From Streptomonospora salina (GTDB lineage: Bacteria; Actinomycetota; Actinomycetes; Streptosporangiales; Streptosporangiaceae), in NCBI RefSeq assembly GCF_014204715.1, contig NZ_JACHLY010000001.1, positions 1,519,001 to 1,583,000 on the forward strand: a stretch of 64,000 bases of DNA. Direction: 5' to 3'. Of this stretch, positions 42,490 through 53,676 are shown piece after piece (position 1 is the stretch's first letter; every line of letters starts with the position of its first letter). Under the pieces are notes generated by a model. The model had not been told where the DNA came from. It made no database searches and saw only the letters and a list, made by a program, of their open reading frames with translations. The position numbers were made by a program, and so were the translations under genes.

Positions 42490-44175
42490 CTAAAGTCCCA
42501 GATCCGCCAGGGCCGGCAGGCGTTCGGAGGCCGCGGTGCGGGCCTCGTCCGGCCCTCGGGCGCCGCGGGCCGCCTCGGCGGCGGCGCGGCACTGGGCGAG
42601 GTCGGCGCGCGCAAGCGCGGCGCGCACCAGCGGCAGCGCCGGGGCGCCCATCGACAGGCTCGTGACACCGAGTCCCGTCAGCACGCAGGCCAGCAGCGGA
42701 TCGGCCGCCGCCTCTCCGCAGACACCGCACGTGCGTCCCGCGTCGGCGGCGGATGCGGCCGACGCCGCAACGAGGTCCAGCACCGCCGGCTGCCAGGGGT
42801 CCTGGAAGCGCCCCAGGCCCGCGGTTTCGCGGTCGGCGGCGCAGGTGTACTGGGTGAGGTCGTTGGTGCCGACGCTGAAGAAGTCGGCGTGCTCGGCGAT
42901 GCTGCCGGCCCGCAGCGCCGCTGCGGGGACCTCGATCATCACCCCCGGGTGCGCGACGCCGGAGGCGGCGGCTGCCGCCGCGAACCACTCGGCGTCGGCC
43001 GCGTCGGTGACCATGGGCGCCATGACCTGCAGGTAGGCGCCGGTGTCGCGTTCGGCTTCGGCCAGCGCCGCGAGCTGGGCGTCCAGGGTCTCGGGCAGGC
43101 GGCGCATCATCCGCAGCCCCCGCTCCCCCAGCGCCGGGTTGGGTTCCTGCTGCCCGCCCGATTCGAGGAACTCCAGCGGCTTGTCCGCGCCGGCGTCGAG
43201 GGTGCGCACGACGACCCGCCCGCCGGGGAACGCTTCCAGCACCGACCGGTAGGCGGCGACCTGCTCGTCGTGGCCGGGCGCGTCGGAGCGGTCGAGGAAC
43301 AGGAACTCGGTGCGGTACAGCCCGACCCCCTCGGCGCCGTTCTCCAGCGCCGCCGGCAGGTCCTGCGGGCCGCCGATGTTGGCGAGCAGCGGCACCGGGT
43401 GGCCGTCGGCGGTCCGGCCGGGCCCGCTGCTGCGGGCCGCCGCGTCGGCGCGGGCGCGCGAAGCGGCGACGGCGGCGTCGACGGTCCCCGGCTCGGGTTC
43501 GAGGGACACGTCGCCGGTGGCGCCGTCGACCAGCACCCGCGTCCCCTCGGTCACGGTGTCGGCGCCCGGGCAGGCGACGACGGCCGGCAGCCCCAGGGAC
43601 CGGGCGAGGATCGCGGTGTGGCTGGTGGGGCCGCCCTCGCGGGTTACGAACGCGACGACCCGCTCGGGGTCGAGCGTCGCGGTGTCGGCCGGCGCCAGGT
43701 CCTCGGCGACCAGCACGAACGGGACGTCGGACTCGGGGATGCCGGGCACCGGCGCCCCCATCAGCCGGGCCACGATCCGTTCGCGTACGTCGTCGAGGTC
43801 GGCGACGCGCGCGGCCATGTACTCCCCCGCCGCCGCGAGCATCTCCCGGTAGACCGCCATCGCTTCCGACACCGCGCGGGCGGCCGCGGCGCCCGCGTCC
43901 ACGCGCTTGCGCACGTCGTCGGCGAGGGCGGGGTCGCGGGCCATCAGCGCCTGGGCGTTGAGTACCTCCGCGGCCTCGCCGCCGGCGGCCTCGCCGCGCT
44001 CTCCGAGGTCCCGGGCGGTCTCTTCCATCGCCGCTACCGCGCGGTCGGCTTCGGCGGCCGCGTCGCCGTCGTGGCGGGCGTCGGGGTCGGGCCGGGGAAC
44101 CTCGCGCACCAGCCGCCGGGCCGGGCCGTAGCCGGCGCCGGGGCTGACACCGGCGCCCGTGAGCGTCTGCGGCAT
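42490..44175 (-). CDS. ptsI: PTS enzyme I
   Basis: 561 residues, the usual EI length. The phospho-His is in 'GGPTSHTAILAR' (His186). The PEP barrel follows, with 'LLANIGGPQD', 'GVGLYRTEFLFLDR', 'IEVPAAALRA', 'FFSVGTNDLTQYT' and the Cys motif 'CGVCGEAAADP'. It takes phosphate from PEP and gives it to HPr. The gap to ptsH is 10 bp, so the two are in one operon. Confidence 0.97.
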   Translation of the reverse strand: MPQTLTGAGVSPGAGYGPARRLVREVPRPDPDARHDGDAAAEADRAVAAMEETARDLGERGEAAGGEAAEVLNAQALMARDPALADDVRKRVDAGAAAARAVSEAMAVYREMLAAAGEYMAARVADLDDVRERIVARLMGAPVPGIPESDVPFVLVAEDLAPADTATLDPERVVAFVTREGGPTSHTAILARSLGLPAVVACPGADTVTEGTRVLVDGATGDVSLEPEPGTVDAAVAASRARADAAARSSGPGRTADGHPVPLLANIGGPQDLPAALENGAEGVGLYRTEFLFLDRSDAPGHDEQVAAYRSVLEAFPGGRVVVRTLDAGADKPLEFLESGGQQEPNPALGERGLRMMRRLPETLDAQLAALAEAERDTGAYLQVMAPMVTDAADAEWFAAAAAASGVAHPGVMIEVPAAALRAGSIAEHADFFSVGTNDLTQYTCAADRETAGLGRFQDPWQPAVLDLVAASAASAADAGRTCGVCGEAAADPLLACVLTGLGVTSLSMGAPALPLVRAALARADLAQCRAAAEAARGARGPDEARTAASERLPALADLGL

Positions 44176-44185
44176 GTCCTCCCCC

Positions 44186-44443
44186 TCAGCCCGCGTCGGC
44201 GATCTCGGCGAGCCGGTCGAGCATCTGCTCGGCCCCGTCGCCGTCGGCGGTGATGACGACCTCGTCGCCCTTGCGGACGTCCAGACCCATCACGGCCAGG
44301 ATGCTCTTGGCCGACACCGCCTGGCCCTCGCCCTTGGCGACCGTCACCTCTCCGTCGGATTCGGCGGCGGCCCCGACGAACAGGGCGGCGGGGCGGGCGT
44401 GCAGGCCGACCTCGGACTGGACTGTGACTCGGCGTTGCGCCAC
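44186..44443 (-). CDS. ptsH: PTS phosphocarrier HPr
   Basis: 85 residues from the GTG at 44443, which has GAAAGG 8 bases upstream; this start puts the phospho-His at exactly residue 15 in 'GLHARPA'. The regulatory region 'SAKSILAVMGL' has Ser47. It passes phosphate from EI to EIIA. Confidence 0.96.
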   Translation of the reverse strand: MAQRRVTVQSEVGLHARPAALFVGAAAESDGEVTVAKGEGQAVSAKSILAVMGLDVRKGDEVVITADGDGAEQMLDRLAEIADAG

Positions 44444-44467
44444 GGGACGCACCTTTCTTGACGGTTG

Positions 44468-45145
44468 CTACTGCTCGGGTCGGGCCCGCCGGCCGATGCC
44501 GGGCCAGTCGACCTCGGTGAGGTGGTCGACGACCAGGTCGGCCCGGCTGAGTGCCGCGGGCCCGTGGGTGGTGGTGATCGCGACGACGCGCATGCCGGCG
44601 CGCCGCCCCGCCTCGATACCGGCGGGAGTGTCCTCGAACACCACGACGCGGGCGGGGTCTTCGCCCAGGAGGCGGGCCCCGCCGAGGTAGCCCTCCGGGT
44701 CGGGCTTGCCCTCGGCGACGTCGGCTGCGGTGACCAGGCCGCGGAACATCGCCAGCACGCCCATCCGCTCCAGGGCGATGTCGGCCCATCCGCGGCCCGC
44801 GGACGTCACCAGGCCGAACGGCACCCCTTGGGCATGCAGGCGGTGCAGGAACGCCACCGACCGGGGCAGCTCTTCGGACGGGGGCAGGTCGGGGTCGGCC
44901 TGGATCATCTGGAGCTCGGCCAGCAGCACGTCCCAGGTGACACCCGGGAAGAGATGGGGGTCCTCGTTGAGCACGTCGGCGCCGCGGCGGCCCATGAAGC
45001 GGTGCAGGGTGCTCTCGTCGTAGGCGACGTTGTGCATGTCCAGCAGCCGCGACCACACTTGCAGGGAGCGCGGTTCGCTGTTGATCAGCGTCCCGTCGAG
45101 GTCGAAGAGGGCGGCGCGGGGCCCGGGAGTGTCGGGAACCGTCAT
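44468..45145 (-). CDS. HAD-IA phosphatase / phosphoglucomutase-like
   Basis: 225 residues from an ATG (45145) overlapping the EIIA stop in ATGA. Motif I 'ALFDLDGTLINSEP' is intact; 'VTSAGRGWADIAL' and 'AEGKPDPEGYLGGA' give motifs II and III, and 'VVFEDTPAGIEAG' motif IV. The family dephosphorylates small phosphosugars or acts as beta-phosphoglucomutase. Being coupled inside a PTS operon implies a sugar-phosphate substrate and a detoxifying or overflow role. The next gene, ptsH, is 24 bp away. Confidence 0.88.
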   Translation of the reverse strand: MTVPDTPGPRAALFDLDGTLINSEPRSLQVWSRLLDMHNVAYDESTLHRFMGRRGADVLNEDPHLFPGVTWDVLLAELQMIQADPDLPPSEELPRSVAFLHRLHAQGVPFGLVTSAGRGWADIALERMGVLAMFRGLVTAADVAEGKPDPEGYLGGARLLGEDPARVVVFEDTPAGIEAGRRAGMRVVAITTTHGPAALSRADLVVDHLTEVDWPGIGRRARPEQ

Positions 45146-45588
45146 GACCAGGTGAACAGCGGATCGCCGGCGGCCACGTCGCCGTCGGCGGTCGAACCGA
45201 GGGCGGCGGCCTCGGCCTCCAGCGCGGCGACCGGAACGACCGCGGACAGGCCCTGTGCCTCGACGGCGGCGGGGTCCCACCGGATGACCGGGGTGCCCGC
45301 CTCGACGTCGTCGCCCTCGGCGACGAGCTTCTCGAAACCGGCACCGTCGAGCTTGACCGTGTCGATGCCCAGGTGCACCAGCACGCCGTGCCCGCTCGCG
45401 GCGAGCACCATGAACGCGTGCGGGTGCAGCTTTGCGATCCGGCCGCTGATGGGCGCGGCGGCCTCCTGCGGCCGCGCGGCGGGCCGGACGGCGGCACCGG
45501 GGCCGACCATGCCCTGGGCGAATACGGGGTCGGGAACCTCCGACATGGGAACGGCGGTCCCGGGGACGGGAGCGAACACTTGGAGCAC
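45142..45588 (-). CDS. crr: PTS glucose-family EIIA (Crr type)
   Basis: 148 residues from the GTG at 45588 behind GCAGGAGG. The EIIA-Glc fold is clear: 'PISGRIAKLHPHAFM' with the first active-site His at 57, and 'GVLVHLGIDTVKL' with the phospho-His at 72. It is a separate protein, not fused to EIIBC. It receives phosphate from HPr and passes it to EIIB. In actinomycetes EIIA-Crr serves the GlcNAc and glucose permeases. Confidence 0.95.
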   Translation of the reverse strand: MLQVFAPVPGTAVPMSEVPDPVFAQGMVGPGAAVRPAARPQEAAAPISGRIAKLHPHAFMVLAASGHGVLVHLGIDTVKLDGAGFEKLVAEGDDVEAGTPVIRWDPAAVEAQGLSAVVPVAALEAEAAALGSTADGDVAAGDPLFTWS

Positions 45589-45674
45589 GCGGCACCTCCT
45601 GCGGACGGGGCGCGGCCGGCCGGCGGTCGGCCGCGCCCGGTGGCGGTCGTCAGCCGTGCTGACGGGCGGTCGGG

Positions 45675-45911
45675 TCAGTCGAGCAGATCGTTGATGTCGT
45701 CGGTGAGCGAGTCGGCCTCGGGCCCCACTACGACCTGGACGACGTTTCCTGAGACGAGCACTCCGTGGGCGCCGGCGGCCTTGAGCGCCGGCTCGTCGAT
45801 CTTGCCCGGGTCGCCGACTTCGGTGCGCAGCCGGGTGATGCACGCCTCGATGTCCTCGATGTTGTCGGCGCCGCCGAGCCCGGCGACGATCGCCGCTGCC
45901 TTGTCGGCCAT
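45675..45911 (-). CDS. PTS glucose-family EIIB domain protein
   Basis: 78 residues from the ATG at 45911 (GGAGG 5 bases upstream). The phospho-Cys is in 'IEDIEACITRLR' (Cys24), the standard EIIB-Glc signature, followed by 'GVLVSGNVVQVVVGP'. It is the free-standing B component and pairs with EIIC at 48090. As an actinobacterial GlcNAc system it resembles NagF of Streptomyces. Confidence 0.93.
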   Translation of the reverse strand: MADKAAAIVAGLGGADNIEDIEACITRLRTEVGDPGKIDEPALKAAGAHGVLVSGNVVQVVVGPEADSLTDDINDLLD

Positions 45912-46055
45912 GGGTTCCTCCAGTTCGATCATGCGTGATCCGGTGCCGGGGCGTGCGGTGCGCGGAGGGGTCCGCGACCGGGACCGTGGCGCCGGGGACC
46001 TTTCGAGCTTAGGCGGCGCGTGGAGCAGCGCCCACACGGCGCCCGGGAAGGACGC

Positions 46056-47096
46056 CTAGGTCTGGGTGACCTTGCCCAGGCCGCGCGGCGAGTCGGGATC
46101 GTAGCCCAGGCTGCGGGCCAGCCGCTCGGTGATCTGCTGGGCGGGGACGATCAGGGCGATGGGGGCCAGCCACTCGGGCAGGTCGGGCATGGGCACGCTC
46201 AGGTCGCAGGCGCCGGCGAGCGCGGAGCCGCCGCCGACGGCGTAGACGGGCGCGCCCGCTGCGCTGACGCGCTCGGCCAGTGCGACCGTGCCGTCCAGGG
46301 TCGGGCCGGAGTTCGCGGCGGTCAGCAGGGCCGGGGTGGCGCGGTCGACCACGGCGATGGGCCCGTGCAGCAGGTCGGCGTAGGACAGCCCCATCGCGTG
46401 CAGGTAGCAGGCCTCCTTGAGCTTGAGGGCGGCCTCCAGCGCGGTGGAGAAGGCCATGCCGCGCCCGGAGACCACGGCGCCCTGCACTCCGACGAGGCGC
46501 TCGACGATGGCGTCGACCTCGTCACCCGGGCGGGCGAGCACCCGGTCGATGGCGTCGGGCACGGTCTCCAGCTCGGTGCGGTCCAGGCCGGCGCCCAGCC
46601 CCAGCGCGAGCACGGCCAGGGCGGCCAGCTGGGTGGTGTAGGTCTTGGTGGCCGGGACGGCGTGCTCGCCGCCGGCGCGGGTGACCATGGCGATGTCGGC
46701 GGTGCGGGTCAGCGGCGAGTCCGCGCCGTTGGTGATGCCGATCGTGCGGGCTCCGCAGTCGGCGGCCCAGGCCATGGTGTCGACGATCTCCTCGGTACGG
46801 CCCGACTGGGAGATGGCCACGGCGAGCACCCCGGTCAGATCGACCTTGGCGCCGTAGGTGGTGGCGATGGAGGGCGAGGCCAGGGTGGCCAGGCGACCGC
46901 TGTGGGCCTGGATGAGGTAGCTGCCGTAGACGGCGGCGTTGTCCGAGGAGCCCCGGGCGATGAACAGCACCTGCCGGGTCTGCCGGCCGAGAGCGGCGAT
47001 CTCCGGGATCAGCGGCAGCAGCGTGTCCAGGGTCGCGCGCAACGCGTCGGGCTGCTCGGCGATTTCCGAGCGCATGAAGCTCGTGGTGGTTGTCAT
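46056..47096 (-). CDS. Two-SIS-domain aminosugar-phosphate isomerase/deaminase-like protein
   Basis: 346 residues from the ATG at 47096. It corresponds to the isomerase half of GlmS, with two SIS domains and no glutaminase part: 'FIARGSSDNAAVYGSYL', 'ISQSGRTEEIVDT', then 'SGRGMAFSTALEAALKLKE' and 'YADLLHGPIAVVD'. Such proteins act as GlcN-6-P deaminases (NagB-II) or related enzymes. With nagA at 20.9 kb it would complete GlcNAc-6-P breakdown to fructose-6-P. It diverges from the DasR-like gene and probably shares its operator. Confidence 0.88.
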   Translation of the reverse strand: MTTTTSFMRSEIAEQPDALRATLDTLLPLIPEIAALGRQTRQVLFIARGSSDNAAVYGSYLIQAHSGRLATLASPSIATTYGAKVDLTGVLAVAISQSGRTEEIVDTMAWAADCGARTIGITNGADSPLTRTADIAMVTRAGGEHAVPATKTYTTQLAALAVLALGLGAGLDRTELETVPDAIDRVLARPGDEVDAIVERLVGVQGAVVSGRGMAFSTALEAALKLKEACYLHAMGLSYADLLHGPIAVVDRATPALLTAANSGPTLDGTVALAERVSAAGAPVYAVGGGSALAGACDLSVPMPDLPEWLAPIALIVPAQQITERLARSLGYDPDSPRGLGKVTQT

Positions 47097-47194
47097 CAGT
47101 TCTTCCCTCGGATCCGTCTGGGCGCCGGTGCGTCGCTGTGGCCAGCGGATACGGCACTGCGCCGGATGGCGTCGCCGGTGCCGCGATCCACATA

Positions 47195-47224
47195 TTGACA
47201 TGCATCGCCGTGCTGTGGTCTAGT
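47195..47224 (+). promoter_or_regulatory. Promoter of the DasR-like gene
   Basis: TTGACA (47195-47200), an 18-bp spacer and TCTAGT (47219-47224). The -10 overlaps the dre-like site. Transcription would start near 47231, about 20 nt before the ATG. Confidence 0.55.
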
Positions 47225-47229
47225 CCGGC
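47214..47229. promoter_or_regulatory. dre-like operator (DasR site)
   Basis: The core TGGTCTAGTCCG matches TGGTCTAGACCA at 10 of 12 positions; the left half TGGTCTAG is perfect. Two more ACCAG half-sites follow as an ATACCAG direct repeat (47232-47238 and 47241-47247). It lies between the SIS gene and the DasR-like gene, so it could control both. Confidence 0.6.
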
Positions 47230-47249
47230 CTATACCAGTCATACCAGAC

Positions 47250-48017
47250 ATGCACCCGACCGAACAGGCGTCCGCCATGGCGATCGATCCGACGAGCCCA
47301 GTCCCGAAGTATGCACAGCTCAGGGATCTGCTACTGGACTGGGTCGTGGAGACGGGCCTGTCGGTGGACGACCCGATCCCCTCCGAACGCGAACTCGGCG
47401 AACGCTACGGGCTGTCGCGCATGACGGTGCGCCAGACCGTCGACCTGCTGGTGTCGGAGGGCAAGCTCTACCGGGTCCCCGGCAAGGGCACGTTCATGGC
47501 CCGGCCCAAGATCGAGATGTCGCTGGCACTGGCGTCCTTCTCCGAGGACATGCGCGCCCGCGGGTTCCAACCCGGCGCCCAGGACCTCGTTCGCCGGGTG
47601 CTGCCCGCCAGCGGCGGCACCGCCCGGGCCATGGGGCTGGAGCCCGAGACCCCGGTGCACCACATCGAGCGTCTGCGCACCGCCGACGGCGAGCCGATGG
47701 CGGTGGAGCGGTCCAACATACCCGTCGACCTGGCACCCGGCCTCGACACCCATTCGCTGGCGGGCCGGTCGCTGTACGGGGTGCTGGAGCAGGAGTACGG
47801 GATCATCCTGGACTCCGGCGAGCAGACGATCGAGGCCGGCGTGTGCGACCCCGCCGACGCCAAGCTGCTGGGCATGCCCCAAGGCAGCCCGGTGCTGTCG
47901 ATGCGGCGCCGCAGCTTCGCCAACGGCCGATGCGTCGAGATGGCGACGTCGCGGTACCGGGCCGACCGGTACACGCTGCATTCGCGCCTCGACCCCCGAC
48001 GACCGGGCGGCTCCTGA
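47250..48017 (+). CDS. dasR: GntR/HutC-family regulator, DasR-like
   Basis: 255 residues. N-terminal winged helix: 'VPKYAQLRDLLLDWV', 'PSERELGERYGLSRMTVRQ', 'LYRVPGKGTFMA'. The UTRA effector domain has 'ASFSEDMRARGFQPGAQ', 'VHHIERLRTADGEPMAVERS' and 'YGIILDSGEQTIE'. DasR of Streptomyces is 254 residues with the same layout and binds GlcN-6-P. No Shine-Dalgarno precedes the ATG at 47250; an alternative ATG is at 47278. A dre-like site overlaps its promoter, so autoregulation and control of the PTS are likely. Confidence 0.88.
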   Translation: MHPTEQASAMAIDPTSPVPKYAQLRDLLLDWVVETGLSVDDPIPSERELGERYGLSRMTVRQTVDLLVSEGKLYRVPGKGTFMARPKIEMSLALASFSEDMRARGFQPGAQDLVRRVLPASGGTARAMGLEPETPVHHIERLRTADGEPMAVERSNIPVDLAPGLDTHSLAGRSLYGVLEQEYGIILDSGEQTIEAGVCDPADAKLLGMPQGSPVLSMRRRSFANGRCVEMATSRYRADRYTLHSRLDPRRPGGS

Positions 48018-48089
48018 CCACCGCCCGGCCCACCGCGCACGCGTCCGCCGCGTACGCACTCATCCGACCCGTTCGAACTGGGAGGAACC

Positions 48090-49523
48090 GTGAGTTCCAC
48101 TTCGGCAACCACCGGAGGCCCATCCTCCACCAGATCGTCATCGGCGATCCTGGGCGTGCTGCAGCGCATCGGCCGCAGCCTGATGATGCCCATCGCCGTC
48201 CTGCCGGCGGCGGCGATCCTGCTGCGCCTGGGCCAGGGCGACATGCTCGGCAGCAACGGCGCCGACCCCGGCGGTCTCGCCGACGCCGCCGGCATGGGCT
48301 GGATGGAACCCGTGGCCGGCGTCATCGGCACCGCCGGCGACGCCCTGTTCCAGGCCATGCCCCTGCTGTTCGCGGTAGGCGTGGCCATCGGCTTCGCCAA
48401 GCGCGCCGACGGATCCACCGCGCTGGCCGCGGTCGTGGGCTATGTCGTCTTCGACCGCGTCACGAAGTACATGTTCTTCCACTTCGACCCCAGCGGCCAG
48501 TTGCACGAGACCGTGACCGGATTCGACGGCGAAGGATCCGAGATCATCAACTGGGGGGTGAAGAACCCGACGGACGTCCTCGGCGGCATCATCATCGGGC
48601 TCCTGGCCGCCCTGCTGTGGCAGCGCTACTACCGCATCAAGCTGCCCACGTGGCTGGGCTTCTTCGGCGGCCGGCGCTTCGTCCCGATCATCACCGCCGT
48701 AGCCTCCCTGGTGGTGGCCGTGGCCTTCGGGTTCATCTGGCCCACCGTCGGCGGCTGGATCAACGGCCTGGGCGAGTGGATCGTGGGCTCGGGCGCCGTC
48801 GGCGCCGGCGTCTACGGCGTCGTCAACCGGCTGCTGCTGCCCTTCGGCCTGCACCACATCGTCAACTCCGTCGTCTGGTTCGTGTTCGGCAGCTACACCG
48901 ACCCCGAGACCGGCAACGTGTTCAACGGCGAGATCAACCGCTACCTGGCCGGCGACCCCACCGCGGGCGGCTTCCTCTCCGGCTTCTTCCCCGTGCTGAT
49001 GTTCGGCCTGCCCGCGGCCGCGTTCGCCATGTGGCGCGCCGCCCACCCGAGCCAGCGCCCGGCCGTCGGCGGCATCATGATCTCGGCCGCGCTGACGGCC
49101 TTCGTCACCGGCATCACCGAGCCGATCGAGTTCGCGTTCATCTTCATCGCGCCGGTCCTGTTCGCCGTGCACGTGGTGCTCACCGGCATATCGATGGCCG
49201 TCCTCAACGCCCTCGACGCCCATCTGGGCTTCGGATTCTCGGCAGGGCTCATCGACATGGTGCTGAACGCCTTCAAGTCCAACACGACCGGGCTCGGCCT
49301 GATCCTGCTCATGGGTGTCGTCTACGCCGCGCTGTACTACGTGATCTTCTACTTCCTGATCACCCGGCTGAACCTGCCCACTCCGGGCCGCGAACCCGAG
49401 GAGCAGCAGGCTTCGGTGGCCACGAACCCGGACGCCTCTGCGAGCGCAGGCGCCTCGGGCGGGTCCGCCCACGGCGCGGACTCCGACAGCGGCGGAAGCC
49501 GCGGTGACAAGCCGCAGAGCTGA
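48090..49523 (+). CDS. PTS glucose/N-acetylglucosamine EIIC permease
   Basis: 477 residues from a GTG behind GGGAGG. Ten or so helices of the PTS_EIIC fold begin 'QRIGRSLMMPIAVLPAAAIL'. Substrate region: 'FGLHHIVNSVVWF' and the family motif 'GITEPIEFAFIFIAPVLF'. The B and A domains are absent and are encoded at 45675 and 45142. The C-terminal 45 residues are a Ser/Gly/Glu-rich tail. Specificity for GlcNAc is inferred from the neighbouring DasR-like regulator and SIS gene and from nagA; glucose cannot be excluded. It follows dasR by 72 bp. Confidence 0.92.
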   Translation: MSSTSATTGGPSSTRSSSAILGVLQRIGRSLMMPIAVLPAAAILLRLGQGDMLGSNGADPGGLADAAGMGWMEPVAGVIGTAGDALFQAMPLLFAVGVAIGFAKRADGSTALAAVVGYVVFDRVTKYMFFHFDPSGQLHETVTGFDGEGSEIINWGVKNPTDVLGGIIIGLLAALLWQRYYRIKLPTWLGFFGGRRFVPIITAVASLVVAVAFGFIWPTVGGWINGLGEWIVGSGAVGAGVYGVVNRLLLPFGLHHIVNSVVWFVFGSYTDPETGNVFNGEINRYLAGDPTAGGFLSGFFPVLMFGLPAAAFAMWRAAHPSQRPAVGGIMISAALTAFVTGITEPIEFAFIFIAPVLFAVHVVLTGISMAVLNALDAHLGFGFSAGLIDMVLNAFKSNTTGLGLILLMGVVYAALYYVIFYFLITRLNLPTPGREPEEQQASVATNPDASASAGASGGSAHGADSDSGGSRGDKPQS

Positions 49524-49534
49524 CGCAGACCGCT

Positions 49535-49569
49535 GATGCCGGGGGCGGACACGGTCCGCCCCCGGCATC
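49535..49569 (+). terminator. 16-bp perfect hairpin after EIIC gene
   Basis: GATGCCGGGGGCGGAC (49535-49550) and its exact complement (49554-49569) enclose ACG. It lies 12 nt after the EIIC stop. No T-run. Confidence 0.75.
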
Positions 49570-49796
49570 GTGCGTGGACGGGGGCTGGTGCGCGCCGCGC
49601 ATCAGCCCCCGTCGCCGCAGCCACTAGGGCCGCCCGCCCCGGTGCTCCCCGGATGCGCCGTCGGTACCGCTCCGACCGGAAACCGCGGCGAGCGCTCGGC
49701 GGCGAGCAGACGCGCTCGCGGACGGACCGCGCCCCCTGCCCTATCCCCTGGAGCGGCCTACTCCGCGTGGGCCCCGCAACGGGTACCCGGACCGAC

Positions 49797-49837
49797 GATG
49801 CCGGGGCCGACCGCGAAACGCGGTCGGCCCCGGCATC
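49797..49837 (-). terminator. 19-bp perfect hairpin after secA
   Basis: GATGCCGGGGCCGACCGCG (49797-49815) and its exact complement (49819-49837) enclose AAA, 20 nt past the secA stop. It shares the GATGCCGGGG outer arm with the hairpin at 49535. Confidence 0.75.
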
Positions 49838-49857
49838 AGTCGTGCGGTACGGCGGTC

Positions 49858-52803
<2,946 letters not shown>

Positions 52804-53031
52804 TTCTTATGCGCTCCTCGCAGATCTGGGCCCGCGTCCGGAGGCGGGACGGATCCTTGCCCCCCAGCGTTCCATCTTAGGCGACCCCGTAGCCCCACGG
52901 TGCATGCACACATGGTCGCAGTACCGTCACAACCGCGTCGTGCCCGGTGGGCGGGCGGTTTGGGGCACTCAGTTCGGGTTATCCGACCCATAGGGGACCG
53001 TGCACACCGACCCGTACCAGGAGGTGCCGCC
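52804..53031. promoter_or_regulatory. Divergent promoter region secA / small membrane gene
   Basis: 228 bp. AT-richer patches ('TTCCATCTTAGG' near 52870 and 'GGTTATCCGACC' near 52977) are likely promoter spots for either strand, but no full -35/-10 pair is convincing. Confidence 0.3.
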
Positions 53032-53493
53032 ATGACGGATGCCAGGAGCCCGGGCGGCTCGGCCGCCGGCGCCCCGGCGGCGGAGGGCGGAAAGCGCCGG
53101 CGCGCCCGCCGTCCCTACCGCTACGTCCGCGGATACCAGGGGGAGGGCGGAGACTTCGCGCCCTCCATGACCCATCGGGGGCGGCTGGAGTCGTGGATCT
53201 CGGTCGCGGTCTTCCTGGTCGGATTCGTGGTCGGCGGGATCGGGATCGCGCTGGGCGTGCACTGGTGGCTGATCGGCGCCGGTCTGGCCCTGATGGCCGT
53301 GGCCGCCGTGCTGTTCGCGGTCTCGGACATATTCACCGACGTGGTGCTGGACGATCCGCACTACGAGTCGGAGGAGCCGCACGCCACTCCGCTGCACCGG
53401 ATCAAGGCCCGCGACCGGCAGGGCGCCGAAGGCGAGGAGGGCCACCGCGCCGCTGCCGACGACTCCCCCGGCCCGCGCGGCGCCGCGGACTGA
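53032..53493 (+). CDS. Small two-helix membrane protein
   Basis: 153 residues from the ATG at 53032 behind AGGAGG. The first 55 residues are Gly/Arg-rich. Two helices span about 59-103 ('WISVAVFLVGFVVGG' and 'LIGAGLALMAVAAVLF'), then an acidic tail. It resembles the actinobacterial HGxxPAAW-type two-helix proteins in layout but lacks that signature, so I leave it unassigned. It is convergent with hpf; two hairpins follow its stop. Confidence 0.7.
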   Translation: MTDARSPGGSAAGAPAAEGGKRRRARRPYRYVRGYQGEGGDFAPSMTHRGRLESWISVAVFLVGFVVGGIGIALGVHWWLIGAGLALMAVAAVLFAVSDIFTDVVLDDPHYESEEPHATPLHRIKARDRQGAEGEEGHRAAADDSPGPRGAAD

Positions 53494-53506
53494 ACCCGCC
53501 TTCCGC

Positions 53507-53534
53507 GACCCCCGGCGCAGGCGCGCCGGGGGTC
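53507..53534 (+). terminator. 12-bp perfect hairpin after the small membrane gene
   Basis: GACCCCCGGCGC (53507-53518) and GCGCCGGGGGTC (53523-53534) enclose AGGC, 13 nt after the stop. Confidence 0.7.
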
Positions 53535-53601
53535 CGCCGTGCGCGCTCCGCGACCGCGCCCCGCTGCGTCTGCGCTCCGGCCCGCCGCGCCTGCCGCGTT
53601 C

Positions 53602-53643
53602 GCGCCGCGGCCCCGGAGCGCCGGCGCTCCGGGGCCGCGGCGC
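53602..53643. repeat. 42-bp perfect palindrome
   Basis: The sequence reads identically on both strands over 42 bp with no loop, centred at 53622/53623 in GCGCCGGCGC. It lies 34 bp from the hpf stop. It could act as a bidirectional terminator or extrude as a cruciform. Confidence 0.85.
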
Positions 53644-53676
53644 AGGGCCGTCGCACCGGCGGCCGCGCCAGGCGGG

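Larger units (their letters stand above)
49524..49857. other. Convergent EIIC-secA intergenic region
   Basis: 334 bp with no supported gene. It is bracketed by two long perfect hairpins, one after each stop, described separately. The stretch between them shows only GC-rich single-copy sequence. Confidence 0.6.
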
